From a virus: a stretch of 25,616 nt of DNA. Positions within the stretch are counted from its first letter, which is position 1. Each line of letters starts with the position of its first letter. The position numbers and the translations under genes are program-made. The notes beneath the pieces were generated by a model, which worked only from the letters and a program-made list of their open reading frames with translations, made no database searches and was not told the origin of the DNA. The DNA lies in the IMG/VR virus record IMGVR_UViG_3300044799_000457, positions 1 through 25,616 of that record. One strand, 5' to 3'. Shown here piece after piece: positions 15,588 through 22,612 of the stretch.

Positions 15588-15774
15588 CCACGTCGTGGTG
15601 GACGTCGCCTGCCAGTCCCCGCCGGGCTTCGTGGCCGTCGAGATCGGCAAGGGCTGCGTCCTGGTCATCCCCCAGCGGGTCTACCTGGCTGGTCTCCGGC
15701 TTGGCAAGACCCTCCGCCGGCGGGAGGTAGAGGCCAAGCGGGCGGCCAGGACACAGGAACCGGAGCCCAGATGA
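15580..15774 (+). CDS. Small hypothetical protein
   Basis: This 64-aa protein starts at ATG 15580 within the end of the previous gene and its stop overlaps the next start (ATGA). The first half is strand-like (LDHVVVDVACQSPPGFVAVEIGKGCVLVIPQRVYLAGLRLGK) and the second is a basic helix (TLRRREVEAKRAAR). The tight coupling on both sides is the main support for it being a real gene. Confidence 0.5.
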   Translation: MLDHVVVDVACQSPPGFVAVEIGKGCVLVIPQRVYLAGLRLGKTLRRREVEAKRAARTQEPEPR

Positions 15775-15995
15775 GACCTTTATACGCCGGTTGTGTGAAT
15801 TGCATATTCGACGGGCGCGAGTGCTCCCATCCGGATGCCGGGCGCCCCGGCTTCTTCGACGGGGGCACGACCGAGTGCTGGACTGACCGGGCCACAGATC
15901 CGCCCGAGGCCGCGACAGATCCGGAATGCCGCGCTGACGCCCCTCGGGGAGGCGTTCCCACGGGGGATTTGCCACGATCTCCGGAGGAGAGGTAG
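15771..15995 (+). CDS. Small cysteine-rich protein
   Basis: This 74-aa protein has a cysteine pattern CVNC (residues 8-11), C18-SHPDA and GGTTECW (C36), which looks like a compact zinc-binding module of a type common in phage accessory genes; a further cysteine (C52) sits in the Pro/Arg-rich tail, which may be disordered. The start is coupled to the preceding stop (ATGA). Function unknown. Confidence 0.5.
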   Translation: MRPLYAGCVNCIFDGRECSHPDAGRPGFFDGGTTECWTDRATDPPEAATDPECRADAPRGGVPTGDLPRSPEER

Positions 15996-16100
15996 GGAGA
16001 GCCAGCCGGAGGAGTTCGCCGCTGGACAATGGCCGTCAGCGTGGACTATCGTGCAGGCCGAAACAGGATAGACTTCCACGCCGCTGGGGGTTGAAGCTCT

Positions 16101-16130
16101 AGGGGCTGGTTCTGGCCGTGACTAGCCCCT
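16101..16130 (+). terminator. Stem-loop downstream of small-gene set, possible terminator
   Basis: AGGGGCT (16101-16107) pairs with AGCCCCT (16124-16130), extended inward by a G-T wobble pair, around a 14-16 base loop, followed by TATCTAGG. The T-run is poor, so termination would be weak. It separates the structural/accessory genes ending at 15995 from the zinc-finger and GIY-YIG genes. Confidence 0.3.
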
Positions 16131-16177
16131 TATCTAGGCTCTGCGTTGCGTATACGGGCATCAGGGAGGAGCAAAGG

Positions 16178-16429
16178 TTGTCTGCCACCGTGCGATGCCA
16201 GTTTTGCGGGAAGAGTTTTGAAGCCAAGCAGGAGGCCCGAGCGCGTTTCTGCGGGGACCCGTGCCGCTGGGCAGCGTGGAAGCAAAAGAGGGAGGACCAC
16301 GCCAGGGCGCCGTTGGAGCGAGCATTGAGGGTTCTCGTGGCTCGGGTGGATGAGTTGTTCGCAGCGGCCGAAGCGGCGAAGGCAGCCCTGAAGGCTGATC
16401 GTGCAAACAGGGATACTGATGCCACCTGA
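16178..16429 (+). CDS. Zinc-finger protein
   Basis: A TTG start at 16178 is chosen because GGGAGGAG lies six bases upstream; an in-frame GTG at 16118 has no such site. The 83-aa product has CQFCGKSFEAKQEARARFCGDPCRWAAWKQ (C..C - C..C), a zinc-knuckle module found in many phage small proteins and predicted to bind nucleic acid. A charged helix follows (RALRVLVARVDELFAAAEAAKAALKAD). The downstream nuclease starts inside its end and carries a similar CSSEC motif, so the two may have arisen from a common module. Confidence 0.6.
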   Translation: MSATVRCQFCGKSFEAKQEARARFCGDPCRWAAWKQKREDHARAPLERALRVLVARVDELFAAAEAAKAALKADRANRDTDAT

Positions 16430-16976
16430 GACCCCGCCCACGTTCACGCTGTCTTGTGAGCAAACCGAGGCGATGCGGCGCTCCCTTGTCTACATCCGCC
16501 GGCGGCTGTCTGACGGGAAGGCGCTCTATATCGGCTCCTCTACGGATGGCCTCTCCCGGCCGCTTGCGAGGACACACGAAAAAGCTCGCCTGAGCGAGGG
16601 TGAAGTCCTGGAGGTATATCTGACCGACAGTCCCCGTGAACTTGAAGCCCGCTTGATTCTCAACGAGCGGCCCGAGTTGAATTACAACGGTCCGAACTCC
16701 TCCGTTCACTCTTCGGTAAAGGCCGCTCTGTATTGCGCGGTCTGTGAGCGACCCCTTTCCAATTGCCACGGGAGAGCAGTCTTCTGTAGCAGCGAGTGCC
16801 AGAAGGCCGCTAGGTTGGCCCCGCAAGAGTGCAAGACCCTCCGCGAGAAGCTCTGGACCGCCCAGGCGGCCCAGAAGGACTATGACGCTCGGCTCGGGGG
16901 GCTGGTCAAAACGCTGGTGAAGCAGGCTCGCCTGCTGGCGAAGGAAGTCGGGCTGGCGCCGGAGGACATGGCCTAA
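16419..16976 (+). CDS. GIY-YIG nuclease-like protein with C-terminal zinc finger
   Basis: This 185-aa protein starts at ATG 16419, overlapping the previous stop. Residues about 23-90 follow the GIY-YIG fold: LVYIRRRLSDGKALYIGSSTDGLSRPLARTHEKAR (both tyrosine strands and the catalytic arginine), then ELEARLILNERPELNYN, with the metal-binding glutamate and closing asparagine. A zinc finger CAVC...CSSEC follows (about residues 106-130), then a long helix. GIY-YIG enzymes cut DNA in homing, repair and restriction. With the HNH gene this makes two element-encoded nucleases. The call rests on motif order; the first motif reads VYI rather than GIY. Confidence 0.7.
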   Translation: MPPETPPTFTLSCEQTEAMRRSLVYIRRRLSDGKALYIGSSTDGLSRPLARTHEKARLSEGEVLEVYLTDSPRELEARLILNERPELNYNGPNSSVHSSVKAALYCAVCERPLSNCHGRAVFCSSECQKAARLAPQECKTLREKLWTAQAAQKDYDARLGGLVKTLVKQARLLAKEVGLAPEDMA

Positions 16977-17208
16977 GCCAGGAGGCCGCAAGCACGGCCT
17001 TCGCCTTGGCGACTCGTTCAGGCCACTGTGCATCCGCTGCCGCCCGGCGCACCGTGTCCGGCTGGATCCCGAGGAGCGCGGCCCAGAAGGACAGGCCCGG
17101 GCTCTCCTCCAGGAATTGCCGAGCATCGAGGCTCCCTGCATGGGCGTCCCGCACCGCCGTCTCAAGGACGGCCAGCGCCAGCAGCCGGCAGGGGGTCAGT
17201 CCGAACAC
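16906..17208 (-). CDS. Small antisense-strand gene, phage-associated family
   Basis: This is the only plausible minus-strand gene. GTG at 17208 has GGAGG four bases upstream on that strand. The 100-aa product begins VFGLTPCRLLALAVLETAVRDAHAGSLDARQFLEESPGLSFWAALLGIQPDTVRRAAADAQWPERV. The pattern of a helix with AvlrdA, then A..Wl.S, then a domain with LgidPe.vR resembles small phage proteins of unknown role. The last 35 residues are low quality and overlap the end of the GIY-YIG gene, so the reading frame may be decayed. The plus strand from 16977 to 17320 has no convincing gene. Confidence 0.4.
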   Translation of the reverse strand: MFGLTPCRLLALAVLETAVRDAHAGSLDARQFLEESPGLSFWAALLGIQPDTVRRAAADAQWPERVAKAKAVLAASWLRPCPPAPARLPSPAGEPASPAF

Positions 17209-17320
17209 GCGGCCTCCGTGTGGCGTAGAGCATACCGCAGAACCGCCACAGCGCGCAAGCGTGTGCGGCGCATCAGGATCGGCAGCCGGGCGGGTGAGGG
17301 GGTAGGGCTGAAGATTTCCC

Positions 17321-17349
17321 TTGACAAAGTGTAACCTAGGTATTACCTT
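17321..17349 (+). promoter_or_regulatory. Promoter/operator of the topoisomerase VI-like operon
   Basis: TTGACA (17321-17326), 17-base spacer, TACCTT (17344-17349). Half-sites GTAACC (17331-17336) and TTACC (17343-17348 region) form an imperfect dyad with ACCTAGGT at its centre (17334-17341). The promoter at 22613 has the same boxes, spacing and half-sites, with the left half shifted by one base. The expected start of transcription is close to ATG 17357, so the first transcript could be nearly leaderless. Confidence 0.65.
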
Positions 17350-17365
17350 AAGGAGCATGGAGACC

Positions 17366-17530
17366 ATGGCGATTGAGCGGCACACGCTACACCTGGATAC
17401 GCAGGACCTGAAAGCCCTGGCCCGACTGGCCAAGGCTGAGGCGAAGGCGACGGGGATCCGGGTGACCGCCGCCGGCATCGTCCGGCGACTCATCAAGGAA
17501 TTCCTGCAATCACGAGCTCAGAAGAAATGA
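17366..17530 (+). CDS. Ribbon-helix-helix DNA-binding protein
   Basis: This 54-aa protein reads as a minimal ribbon-helix-helix repressor: a short strand (RHTLHLDTQ), helix A (DLKALARLAKAEAKA), turn with GIRVT and helix B (AAGIVRRLIKEFLQ), with a basic tail. These dimeric proteins bind short palindromic operators with the paired strands. ATG 17366 lies ten bases after AAGGAG; ATG 17357 is an in-frame alternative. The operator-like promoter immediately upstream suggests autoregulation of the whole operon, including the topoisomerase genes. Confidence 0.7.
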   Translation: MAIERHTLHLDTQDLKALARLAKAEAKATGIRVTAAGIVRRLIKEFLQSRAQKK

Positions 17531-17538
17531 GGCATCCC

Positions 17539-17871
17539 ATGGCCAGCCCCCGTCTCCTCATCCCTACCGTCCTCCCGCCGCTCTCGGCCGCGGAGGAAGC
17601 GATCCAGCGGGCGAAGGTCCGGCAGGAGGCCGAGCGCCTGGCCCGGCGCCTCCGGTACCTCCAGGCCATGACGCCCGGATGCCCCAGGACGATCACGGGG
17701 GCGATCCCGATGAGGGGCTCCTACGCCATGCCGGAGTCGGGGTTGCGGAACCGGTGTCCGAATTCGGACACCGCCCGTAAGGTGAAGGTGGGGGAGTTGT
17801 TGGAGAAGGAGGCACCCATGGCCCTGATACTTCAGATTAAGTGCAGTGGATTTCGTGAAACGGGTAGGTGA
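17539..17871 (+). CDS. Small protein with GAIPMRGxYAMP motif (paralogue A)
   Basis: This 110-aa protein, MASPRLLIPTVLPP at the start, has a charged helix (AEEAIQRAKVRQEAERLARRLRYLQ) and the motif GAIPMRGSYAMPES near residues 56-69. The gene at 22856 has the same start (MAPRVLIPQIVEP) and GAIPMRGAYAMPAS. Within that motif the two genes differ at nearly every third codon position but at only two amino acids, which shows selection on the protein. It lies eight bases after the RHH stop and ends four bases before the topoisomerase B start. No known family. A 22-base palindrome lies in its coding sequence. Confidence 0.7.
   Translation: MASPRLLIPTVLPPLSAAEEAIQRAKVRQEAERLARRLRYLQAMTPGCPRTITGAIPMRGSYAMPESGLRNRCPNSDTARKVKVGELLEKEAPMALILQIKCSGFRETGR
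17752..17773. repeat. Perfect 22-bp palindrome inside a small gene
   Basis: The half-site CGGTGTCCGAA (17752-17762) is followed directly by its exact reverse complement (to 17773), with GAATTC at the centre. It lies in the coding sequence of the small GAIPMRG protein, about 100 bases before the topoisomerase B start. A regulator site or an enzyme recognition site are both possible. Confidence 0.75.
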
Positions 17872-17875
17872 TGCT

Positions 17876-19216
17876 ATGGGTCCGCGCCTCAGTCGCACGA
17901 CCTTTCGCACCAGCCGGCTGCTGGACTTCTTTTCGGAGAAGGAACTGGTGGCCCAGATCGGTCACCCCAAGGAGCAGTGGCCCCTCGTGGTGCTGAAGGA
18001 ACTCGTGGACAATGCGTTAGACGCCTGTGAGGAGGCCGGGGTCGCCCCGGAGGTGACGGTCAACCTCGACCCGGCGGGCATCACCATCAGCGACAACGGC
18101 CTGGGGCTTCCGGCAAAGACCCTCAAGAGCATCCTAGACTTTCGCCTCCGCGTCTCGGCCCGGGAGGCCTATGTCAGCCCGACCCGGGGGGCCCAGGGCA
18201 ATGCCCTCAAGACGATCCTAGCCATCCCCTACGTCCTGGACGGTACTGCTGGCACGGTGGAAATTGCCTCCGGCGGGAGGCGTCATGCCATCACCGTCCA
18301 GGCCGACCAGATCCGGCAGGAACCGATCATCCACCAGACCGTTCACCAGGATGGACTTGTAAGAACCGGGACAACGGTCACGCTCTGCTGGCCCGATTCA
18401 GCTTGCTCACTCCTGACGGATGCCCGGGAGCGATTTTTACAAATGGCCGAGGCCTACACCTGGCTGAACCCTCACCTCAGCCTGACGCTCTCCCTCTTCG
18501 AGGAACGCCTTCAGTTCCCAGCCACGGCCCCCACCTGGCGGAAATGGGGGCCGAGCGATCCGACCTCGCCCCACTGGTACACGGCCGAGCATCTGGGGCG
18601 GCTGGTGGCCGCCTACCTCACCCACGATGCCGATGCCGGGCGGGAGGAACGGACGGTCCGGGAATTCGTCGCGGAATTCCGGGGCCTATCGGGGACGGCG
18701 AAACAACGGGCTGTCCTGGAGGCGACGGGGCTGGCGCGGGAGAAGCTGTCGGCCCTGCGAAACGCCCACGGCCTGGATGCCCAGGCACTCGCGCGACTCC
18801 TCGCGGGCATGCGCACGCACTCGTCCCCGGTCAAGCCGGCCAGCCTCGGGGTGATCGGTCGGGACCATCTGGCCGCCCGGTTCGCAGCCTTGGGCTGCAC
18901 CATGGAGACGTTCAACTATACACGCAAGGCCGATGTCTCGGAGGACGGCTTGCCGTGGGTGCTAGAGACCGCCTTCGGCTGGTGCGAGACGCTCCCGGGG
19001 CGCCGCTCCATCATCGGGGTGAACTGGTCCCCCGGCATTGTCAACCCGTTCCGGGAGCTGGGCGTGGGGCAATCCCTCGACACTATCCTGGAGCGACAGA
19101 AGGTCGGACGCGACGAGCCGGTCATTCTCTTCCTGCACCTGGCCCAGCCGCGGGTGCAGTACGCCGACCGTGGCAAGTCCAACGTGGTGGTAGACGGCGA
19201 CAACGATGGAAATTAA
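17876..19216 (+). CDS. Topoisomerase VI subunit B-like GHKL ATPase
   Basis: This 446-aa protein starts at ATG 17876, four bases after AGGTGA; an in-frame GTG at 17846 lies in the preceding gene. The GHKL ATP-binding fold is clear: N-box KELVDNALDAC (E42, N46), ISDNGLGLP (D73-x-G75) and RGAQGNALKT (residues 104-112), the last a variant of the usual GxxGxG with Ala in the third place. A middle region (about 230-300) fits the helix-two-turns-helix insert, and the transducer-like end contains FLHLAQPRVQYADRGKSNVVV, where K434 is a candidate switch lysine. Topoisomerase VI B closes on ATP to drive strand passage by the A subunit. It is shorter than archaeal B (about 530). Confidence 0.88.
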   Translation: MGPRLSRTTFRTSRLLDFFSEKELVAQIGHPKEQWPLVVLKELVDNALDACEEAGVAPEVTVNLDPAGITISDNGLGLPAKTLKSILDFRLRVSAREAYVSPTRGAQGNALKTILAIPYVLDGTAGTVEIASGGRRHAITVQADQIRQEPIIHQTVHQDGLVRTGTTVTLCWPDSACSLLTDARERFLQMAEAYTWLNPHLSLTLSLFEERLQFPATAPTWRKWGPSDPTSPHWYTAEHLGRLVAAYLTHDADAGREERTVREFVAEFRGLSGTAKQRAVLEATGLAREKLSALRNAHGLDAQALARLLAGMRTHSSPVKPASLGVIGRDHLAARFAALGCTMETFNYTRKADVSEDGLPWVLETAFGWCETLPGRRSIIGVNWSPGIVNPFRELGVGQSLDTILERQKVGRDEPVILFLHLAQPRVQYADRGKSNVVVDGDNDGN

Positions 19217-20465
19217 CGCGACCACCATCATCGACGCCATTCAGGGCGTGACGAAGAAGTGGGCCAAAGTCCGCAAGGCCGAGGAGCGGGAGGAGGCCCG
19301 GCGCTACCGGCGATCAGAGTATATGACGCGCCCCCTTCGGGAAACTATCAAGGAGGTAGCCTGGGAGGTGATGGTTGCGGCGTATAGGAAGGCCTCGGCC
19401 AACGAGACCCTGCCCGCCACGGCGCGACAGATCATGTACGCCGCCCGCCCGGACATCCTAAAGCGCACGGGACGACAAGACCTGGACGACCAGTATTTCA
19501 CGCAGACCATCCTCCCGGACTACATCCAGGAACATCCGGAACAGACGGCCGACTGGGACGTGGTGTTTGATGCTCGCGGGCATCTTCATGAGCCGCACAC
19601 GGAAAAGAGCGTGCTGCTCGGCACGCTCGCTGTCCGAAAATATCTCTCGGATATCAAGGGGCAGAAAGTCCTCGATCCAGGTGTCACGGTCGCTGGCGGC
19701 GACACAGATTTTCCTACCTGCGGCCCGGCCAACCGCTATGGTGCCATCCTCTTCATAGAGAAGGAGGGTTTTCTTTCGTTGTTCGAGGCCGTTCATCTGG
19801 AGGCCAGGTATGACATCGCCATCATGACCACCAAGGGTGTCAGCACAACCGCGGGACGGAGCCTTGTGGACGGGCTGTGCAGTGCCGGGGGCGGAGTACC
19901 ACTTCTTGTCCTCCATGATTTCGATAAGGCGGGCTTCTCGATCCTGGCGACGTTGAGTCGGGACACGCGGCGCTATACATTCTTCAACGACGTCCGGGTG
20001 ATCGACCTCGGTCTCCGCTTGGCTGACGTGCAGCAATGGCATTTGCCGGGAGAATCCGTCAGCTTTGGCCGATCGGATCCGACGCGGAACCTCCAGGAGA
20101 ATGGGGCGACCGCCGACGAGATTTCCTACCTCTGCAACGGCGATATCGGGCGCCGGGTGGAGTTGAACGCCTTTACGTCCGATCAGTTCATCGCGTGGCT
20201 GGAGGGGAAGCTGGCCGCACACGGCGCCAAGAAGGTAGTACCCTCTGCCGAGATCCTGACCCGGGCCTACCGTCGCGCCCTATATGCCACACTGATTCAG
20301 CGCGCGGTGGATGATATGCACGAGAGCGTCCGCAGGCGCGTCGAGGCGATGAAAGTTCCCACGGGCCTCGTCCAGCACGTCAAGAAGGCGCTGAATGCAC
20401 ATCGCGAGCGCCCCTGGGATGCGGTGATCGCCGAAATGGTTGTCAAACAGCTCGACAAGCGGTAG
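19206..20465 (+). CDS. Topoisomerase VI subunit A/Spo11-like protein
   Basis: This 419-aa protein overlaps the B gene by 11 bases. The winged-helix (5Y-CAP) domain has the catalytic tyrosine Y78 in ATARQIMYAARP. The Toprim domain follows: ILFIEKEGF (E186) and VLHDFDKAGF (D239-x-D241-xx-G244). These are the residues that cleave DNA with a 5'-phosphotyrosyl bond and hold magnesium in topoisomerase VI and Spo11. Its length is near archaeal A subunits (about 370-390) with an extended N-terminus and C-terminus. The DFDKAG form is typical of diverged bacterial Toprim proteins. With the B subunit it should form an A2B2 type IIB topoisomerase, or a programmed DNA-cutting enzyme. Confidence 0.88.
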   Translation: MEINATTIIDAIQGVTKKWAKVRKAEEREEARRYRRSEYMTRPLRETIKEVAWEVMVAAYRKASANETLPATARQIMYAARPDILKRTGRQDLDDQYFTQTILPDYIQEHPEQTADWDVVFDARGHLHEPHTEKSVLLGTLAVRKYLSDIKGQKVLDPGVTVAGGDTDFPTCGPANRYGAILFIEKEGFLSLFEAVHLEARYDIAIMTTKGVSTTAGRSLVDGLCSAGGGVPLLVLHDFDKAGFSILATLSRDTRRYTFFNDVRVIDLGLRLADVQQWHLPGESVSFGRSDPTRNLQENGATADEISYLCNGDIGRRVELNAFTSDQFIAWLEGKLAAHGAKKVVPSAEILTRAYRRALYATLIQRAVDDMHESVRRRVEAMKVPTGLVQHVKKALNAHRERPWDAVIAEMVVKQLDKR

Positions 20466-20484
20466 AAGAAAGGAGGCGGGAGCC

Positions 20485-20844
20485 ATGGAATCGGATCGGC
20501 CGATAGATGATGCAGCCAAGGAGATAGAGCGGGCGGAAACACAGACGAAGAAGGCGGGGATCATGATTGACGCCTTCGACTTGGAGCATCCGGAGCTCGG
20601 GATCGAAGCTGTGACCGAGAACTATGTTGCAGCGTTCGATGTCCCGGAGATCCCCTCGCCGAATGATCCGGGGCGACCGATCAGCCTGTGTTACGACTGC
20701 TGGGACGAGGCCGGTCGGCCAGAGGCAGAGCAGCAGACCGACGACGTGATCTTTCAGTGGGCAAAGGAGCACGACTCCGCGCTCTACAAGAAGCTGGTTC
20801 ACTGTGAGCGCTGCGGCATCAAGTTCGGATTCGTGAAGGACTGA
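20485..20844 (+). CDS. Small zinc-binding protein
   Basis: This 119-aa protein has a strong ribosome binding site (AAAGGAGG) before ATG 20485. The N-terminus is charged (ESDRPIDDAAKEIERAETQTKK). Two CxxC pairs, CYDC and CERC, form a probable zinc ribbon in the C-terminal half (CERCGIKFGF at the end). It is the first gene after topoisomerase A, 19 bases downstream, and may be in the same operon. Function unknown. Confidence 0.6.
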   Translation: MESDRPIDDAAKEIERAETQTKKAGIMIDAFDLEHPELGIEAVTENYVAAFDVPEIPSPNDPGRPISLCYDCWDEAGRPEAEQQTDDVIFQWAKEHDSALYKKLVHCERCGIKFGFVKD

Positions 20845-20853
20845 ATGACAACG

Positions 20854-20919
20854 CCCCCGCGTCAGCGCGACCTGACCGGGGGCATGGCCCACAACCCCAG
20901 CCTGAGAAGGAGGAGAGGC
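20854..20919 (+). ncRNA. Hairpin leader repeat, copy 1
   Basis: A strong two-part hairpin (CCCCC and GTCAG pairing with CTGAC and GGGGG, 20854-20882) is followed by CATG, then GCCCACAACCCC, AGCCTGAGAA and a ribosome binding site GGAGGAG ending at the ATG of the next gene (20920). Two further copies occur at 23135 and 23465. Copy 1 and 2 share the hairpin almost exactly, and all three share GCCCACAACCC. It looks like a 5' leader element controlling expression of the next gene, not coding sequence; the function is unknown. Confidence 0.55.
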
Positions 20920-21255
20920 ATGAGCAAGAAGAGTCTATCACAAAAGGTCGCCGTAAGAAAGCTCCCGCCGCCTGCCGATGTCTCCTTCGAGTGCTCGCTC
21001 CCCTTCACTGTGATCCGGCTCCGCCGCCTCGAGCTGATCGACCGGACAGGCGAGACCCGGTGCGTACTCCAGGTGGACGAGCAGGGCGTACCGCGGATCG
21101 GGATCCCGTACCGGAAGGGCGAGCGGGCCACCGCCTTCGTGTCTCTTTCAGCGCTGACGACGTTCGTGGATTACTTCGCAAAATCACGCACGCGGGGGGC
21201 TGAGATCAAGAAGGCTTCGGCCCGGGACGGCAAAGCCGGCCGGAAAGCCGCATGA
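20920..21255 (+). CDS. Hypothetical basic protein behind leader repeat
   Basis: This 111-aa protein starts at ATG 20920 after AAGGAGGAGAGG; an in-frame ATG at 20845 would translate the leader hairpin and is rejected. The body is strand-rich (FTVIRLRRLELIDRTGETRCVLQVDEQGVPRIGIPYRKG), and the ends are basic (KKSLSQKVAVRK; KKASARDGKAGRK). The core may be a small beta-barrel. No family is recognised. Confidence 0.6.
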   Translation: MSKKSLSQKVAVRKLPPPADVSFECSLPFTVIRLRRLELIDRTGETRCVLQVDEQGVPRIGIPYRKGERATAFVSLSALTTFVDYFAKSRTRGAEIKKASARDGKAGRKAA

Positions 21256-21268
21256 GGAGGGAGCCGCC

Positions 21269-21691
21269 ATGAACAAGAAGAGAGTAGCACACCTACCGAC
21301 CGAAGAGAAGGCGAAACCCGCCCCGCTCACCCTGGCCGATGTCACCGTCAACCATCCCCGGTTCTCCATGGCGACTGGCCACGAGGAAATGCACTCGTTC
21401 TCGGGCGCGCAACTCGCGCTCCTCCTGACCGCCAATGAGTACGAGGGGAACCTGTCCGAGGTCGCGGATACGGGAGAGATCGCCGAGGAAGTCCGCGGCC
21501 TCTGCGCGTGCCTCGGAGCGCTGAGCGCGTGCAAGGTTCACCTCACGGAGACCGACGACGAGAGCGAAAGGCAGGCGATTGATTTCCTCGAGCGCTCCCT
21601 ACAACGACTTGCCGACCGGGTGAATGCGAGCAGAGAAGGTGCCGTCAATCCGGAGCGCTACCGCGTGGTGATCGCGGCGAAGGCCGCGTGA
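21269..21691 (+). CDS. Hypothetical protein
   Basis: This 140-aa protein has a GGAGGGAG ribosome binding site. The N-terminal 40 residues are basic and proline-rich, then SGAQLALLLTANEYEGNLSEVADTG and helices (LCACLGALSACKVHLTE, ERQAIDFLERSLQRLADRVNAS). It belongs to a tightly spaced series of short genes (20485-22500), each with its own strong ribosome binding site. No family is recognised. Confidence 0.6.
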   Translation: MNKKRVAHLPTEEKAKPAPLTLADVTVNHPRFSMATGHEEMHSFSGAQLALLLTANEYEGNLSEVADTGEIAEEVRGLCACLGALSACKVHLTETDDESERQAIDFLERSLQRLADRVNASREGAVNPERYRVVIAAKAA

Positions 21692-21701
21692 GGAGGACAC
21701 C

Positions 21702-21962
21702 ATGGACGCAATCACCCCCGAAGAGATTCAGGCCGTCGAGACGGCCGCAGTCGCGTTGTCGGCCAGGGCGCATCTGCTGGACCTGGCTTGCAGTGGGCTT
21801 TGCAGGGAGGACCTGGAGGGGAAGACGGGCATCAACTACGCCGACGTGGAGCCGGTCCACATCCTGGCGAAGGAAGTCACGGCCCTGGCGAACGCGCTTG
21901 AAACGGAAACCACAAACCTCCGGTTCAAGATCACCCCGTCGCGCCTGCTGCTGCCCGCGTGA
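21702..21962 (+). CDS. Hypothetical helical protein
   Basis: This 86-aa protein has GAGGAGG upstream of ATG 21702. It is acidic and helical (ITPEEIQAVETAAVALSARAHLLDLACSGLCREDLEG, then VEPVHILAKEVTALANALETETTNL), ten bases after the previous gene. An unrelated-looking frame also spans this region, but this one has the good start and natural composition. Confidence 0.55.
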   Translation: MDAITPEEIQAVETAAVALSARAHLLDLACSGLCREDLEGKTGINYADVEPVHILAKEVTALANALETETTNLRFKITPSRLLLPA

Positions 21963-21972
21963 GGAGAGGGCC

Positions 21973-22338
21973 ATGAGCGAACCGCAACTTATTCCAAGTC
22001 TCGTGCGGACGGGGTGCCCTCTGCCGGATGACCTGCCTCCCGGATTCGTCAAGGACCTGCCGGGACACGCCGAACTCCGGCTCATCGTGAGTCGATCGAA
22101 ACACCTCGTTCCTGTGGACGAGGCGCTGATCCTTGAGGTGGCTGGTCACTTGTGGGCCCGGGCTCGGTTGGGCGGGAAGCCGTCCTTCCTGCGTTTTGCA
22201 GCGCGACGGCTGGGGCCACTCTCCAAAGAGCAAGCCGAAAAGTTGTGGGAGATCGCCTGTCGCCGGCGCCGAGAGGCCGTGGCTGTGTTCGACGCATTCA
22301 CGCGGGAGATGGATCGGGTTTGGGCGGAGGAGAAGTAG
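21973..22338 (+). CDS. Hypothetical protein
   Basis: This 121-aa protein starts at ATG 21973 after GAGGAGAGGG. The N-terminal half is Leu/Pro rich (LIPSLVRTGCPLPDDLPPGFVKDLPGHAELRLIVSRSKH), followed by helices (VDEALILEVAGHLWARARLGGKPSFLRFAARRLGPLSKEQAEKLWEIACRRRREA). No family is recognised. Confidence 0.6.
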   Translation: MSEPQLIPSLVRTGCPLPDDLPPGFVKDLPGHAELRLIVSRSKHLVPVDEALILEVAGHLWARARLGGKPSFLRFAARRLGPLSKEQAEKLWEIACRRRREAVAVFDAFTREMDRVWAEEK

Positions 22339-22347
22339 GAGGGAGCC

Positions 22348-22500
22348 ATGAGCCTCAATGCGTTTCGCGGCTTTCTCTACAAGCTGGCCCGGCTCCTGGG
22401 CGATGTGAACGCGATCGAGAAGGGCCGGATCCCCCGGCGGATCGTGCGCCGGATGGCCGGCAAGGTGACGGGCCGCTTTCTAGGGAAGTTGTTCCGATAG
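22348..22500 (+). CDS. Conserved-looking small basic protein
   Basis: This 50-aa protein (MSLNAFRGFLYKLARLLGD at the start, then NAIEKGRIPRRIVRRMAGKVTGR) is not found among longer frames. It has GGAGGGAG upstream and ends with TAG. The strongly basic and amphipathic composition, with the pattern LyklARllGD.NAi.kGri..Ri.RR.agK.TGr, recalls small proteins common in bacterial elements and archaea. It may bind nucleic acids or membranes; no function is known. A very short ATG-GGC-ATG-CTG-TAC-TAG frame follows at 22513. Confidence 0.6.
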   Translation: MSLNAFRGFLYKLARLLGDVNAIEKGRIPRRIVRRMAGKVTGRFLGKLFR

Positions 22501-22612
22501 GAGGGATAGGCCATGGGCATGCTGTACTAGCGGGGGGGCAGGCGGGATCTGCCGAAAAAGATGAAAAAGATGAAAACGATCCGGAACCGTGAGGGAACCC
22601 CAAAAATAAACC

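Noticed and set aside
14722-16029. Minus-strand frame of 435 codons
   Set aside because: It crosses several coupled plus-strand genes and has no ribosome binding site or recognisable motifs.
20878-20912. Resemblance of the leader box to the start of HDV-like ribozymes
   Set aside because: Only short word matches (CATGG..CCCAGCCT) were seen; the double-pseudoknot order could not be drawn and the other copies do not keep it.
20845-20919. Extended start of the 20920 gene at ATG 20845
   Set aside because: It would translate the hairpin leader repeat, whose other copies do not keep this reading frame; ATG 20920 has the strong ribosome binding site.
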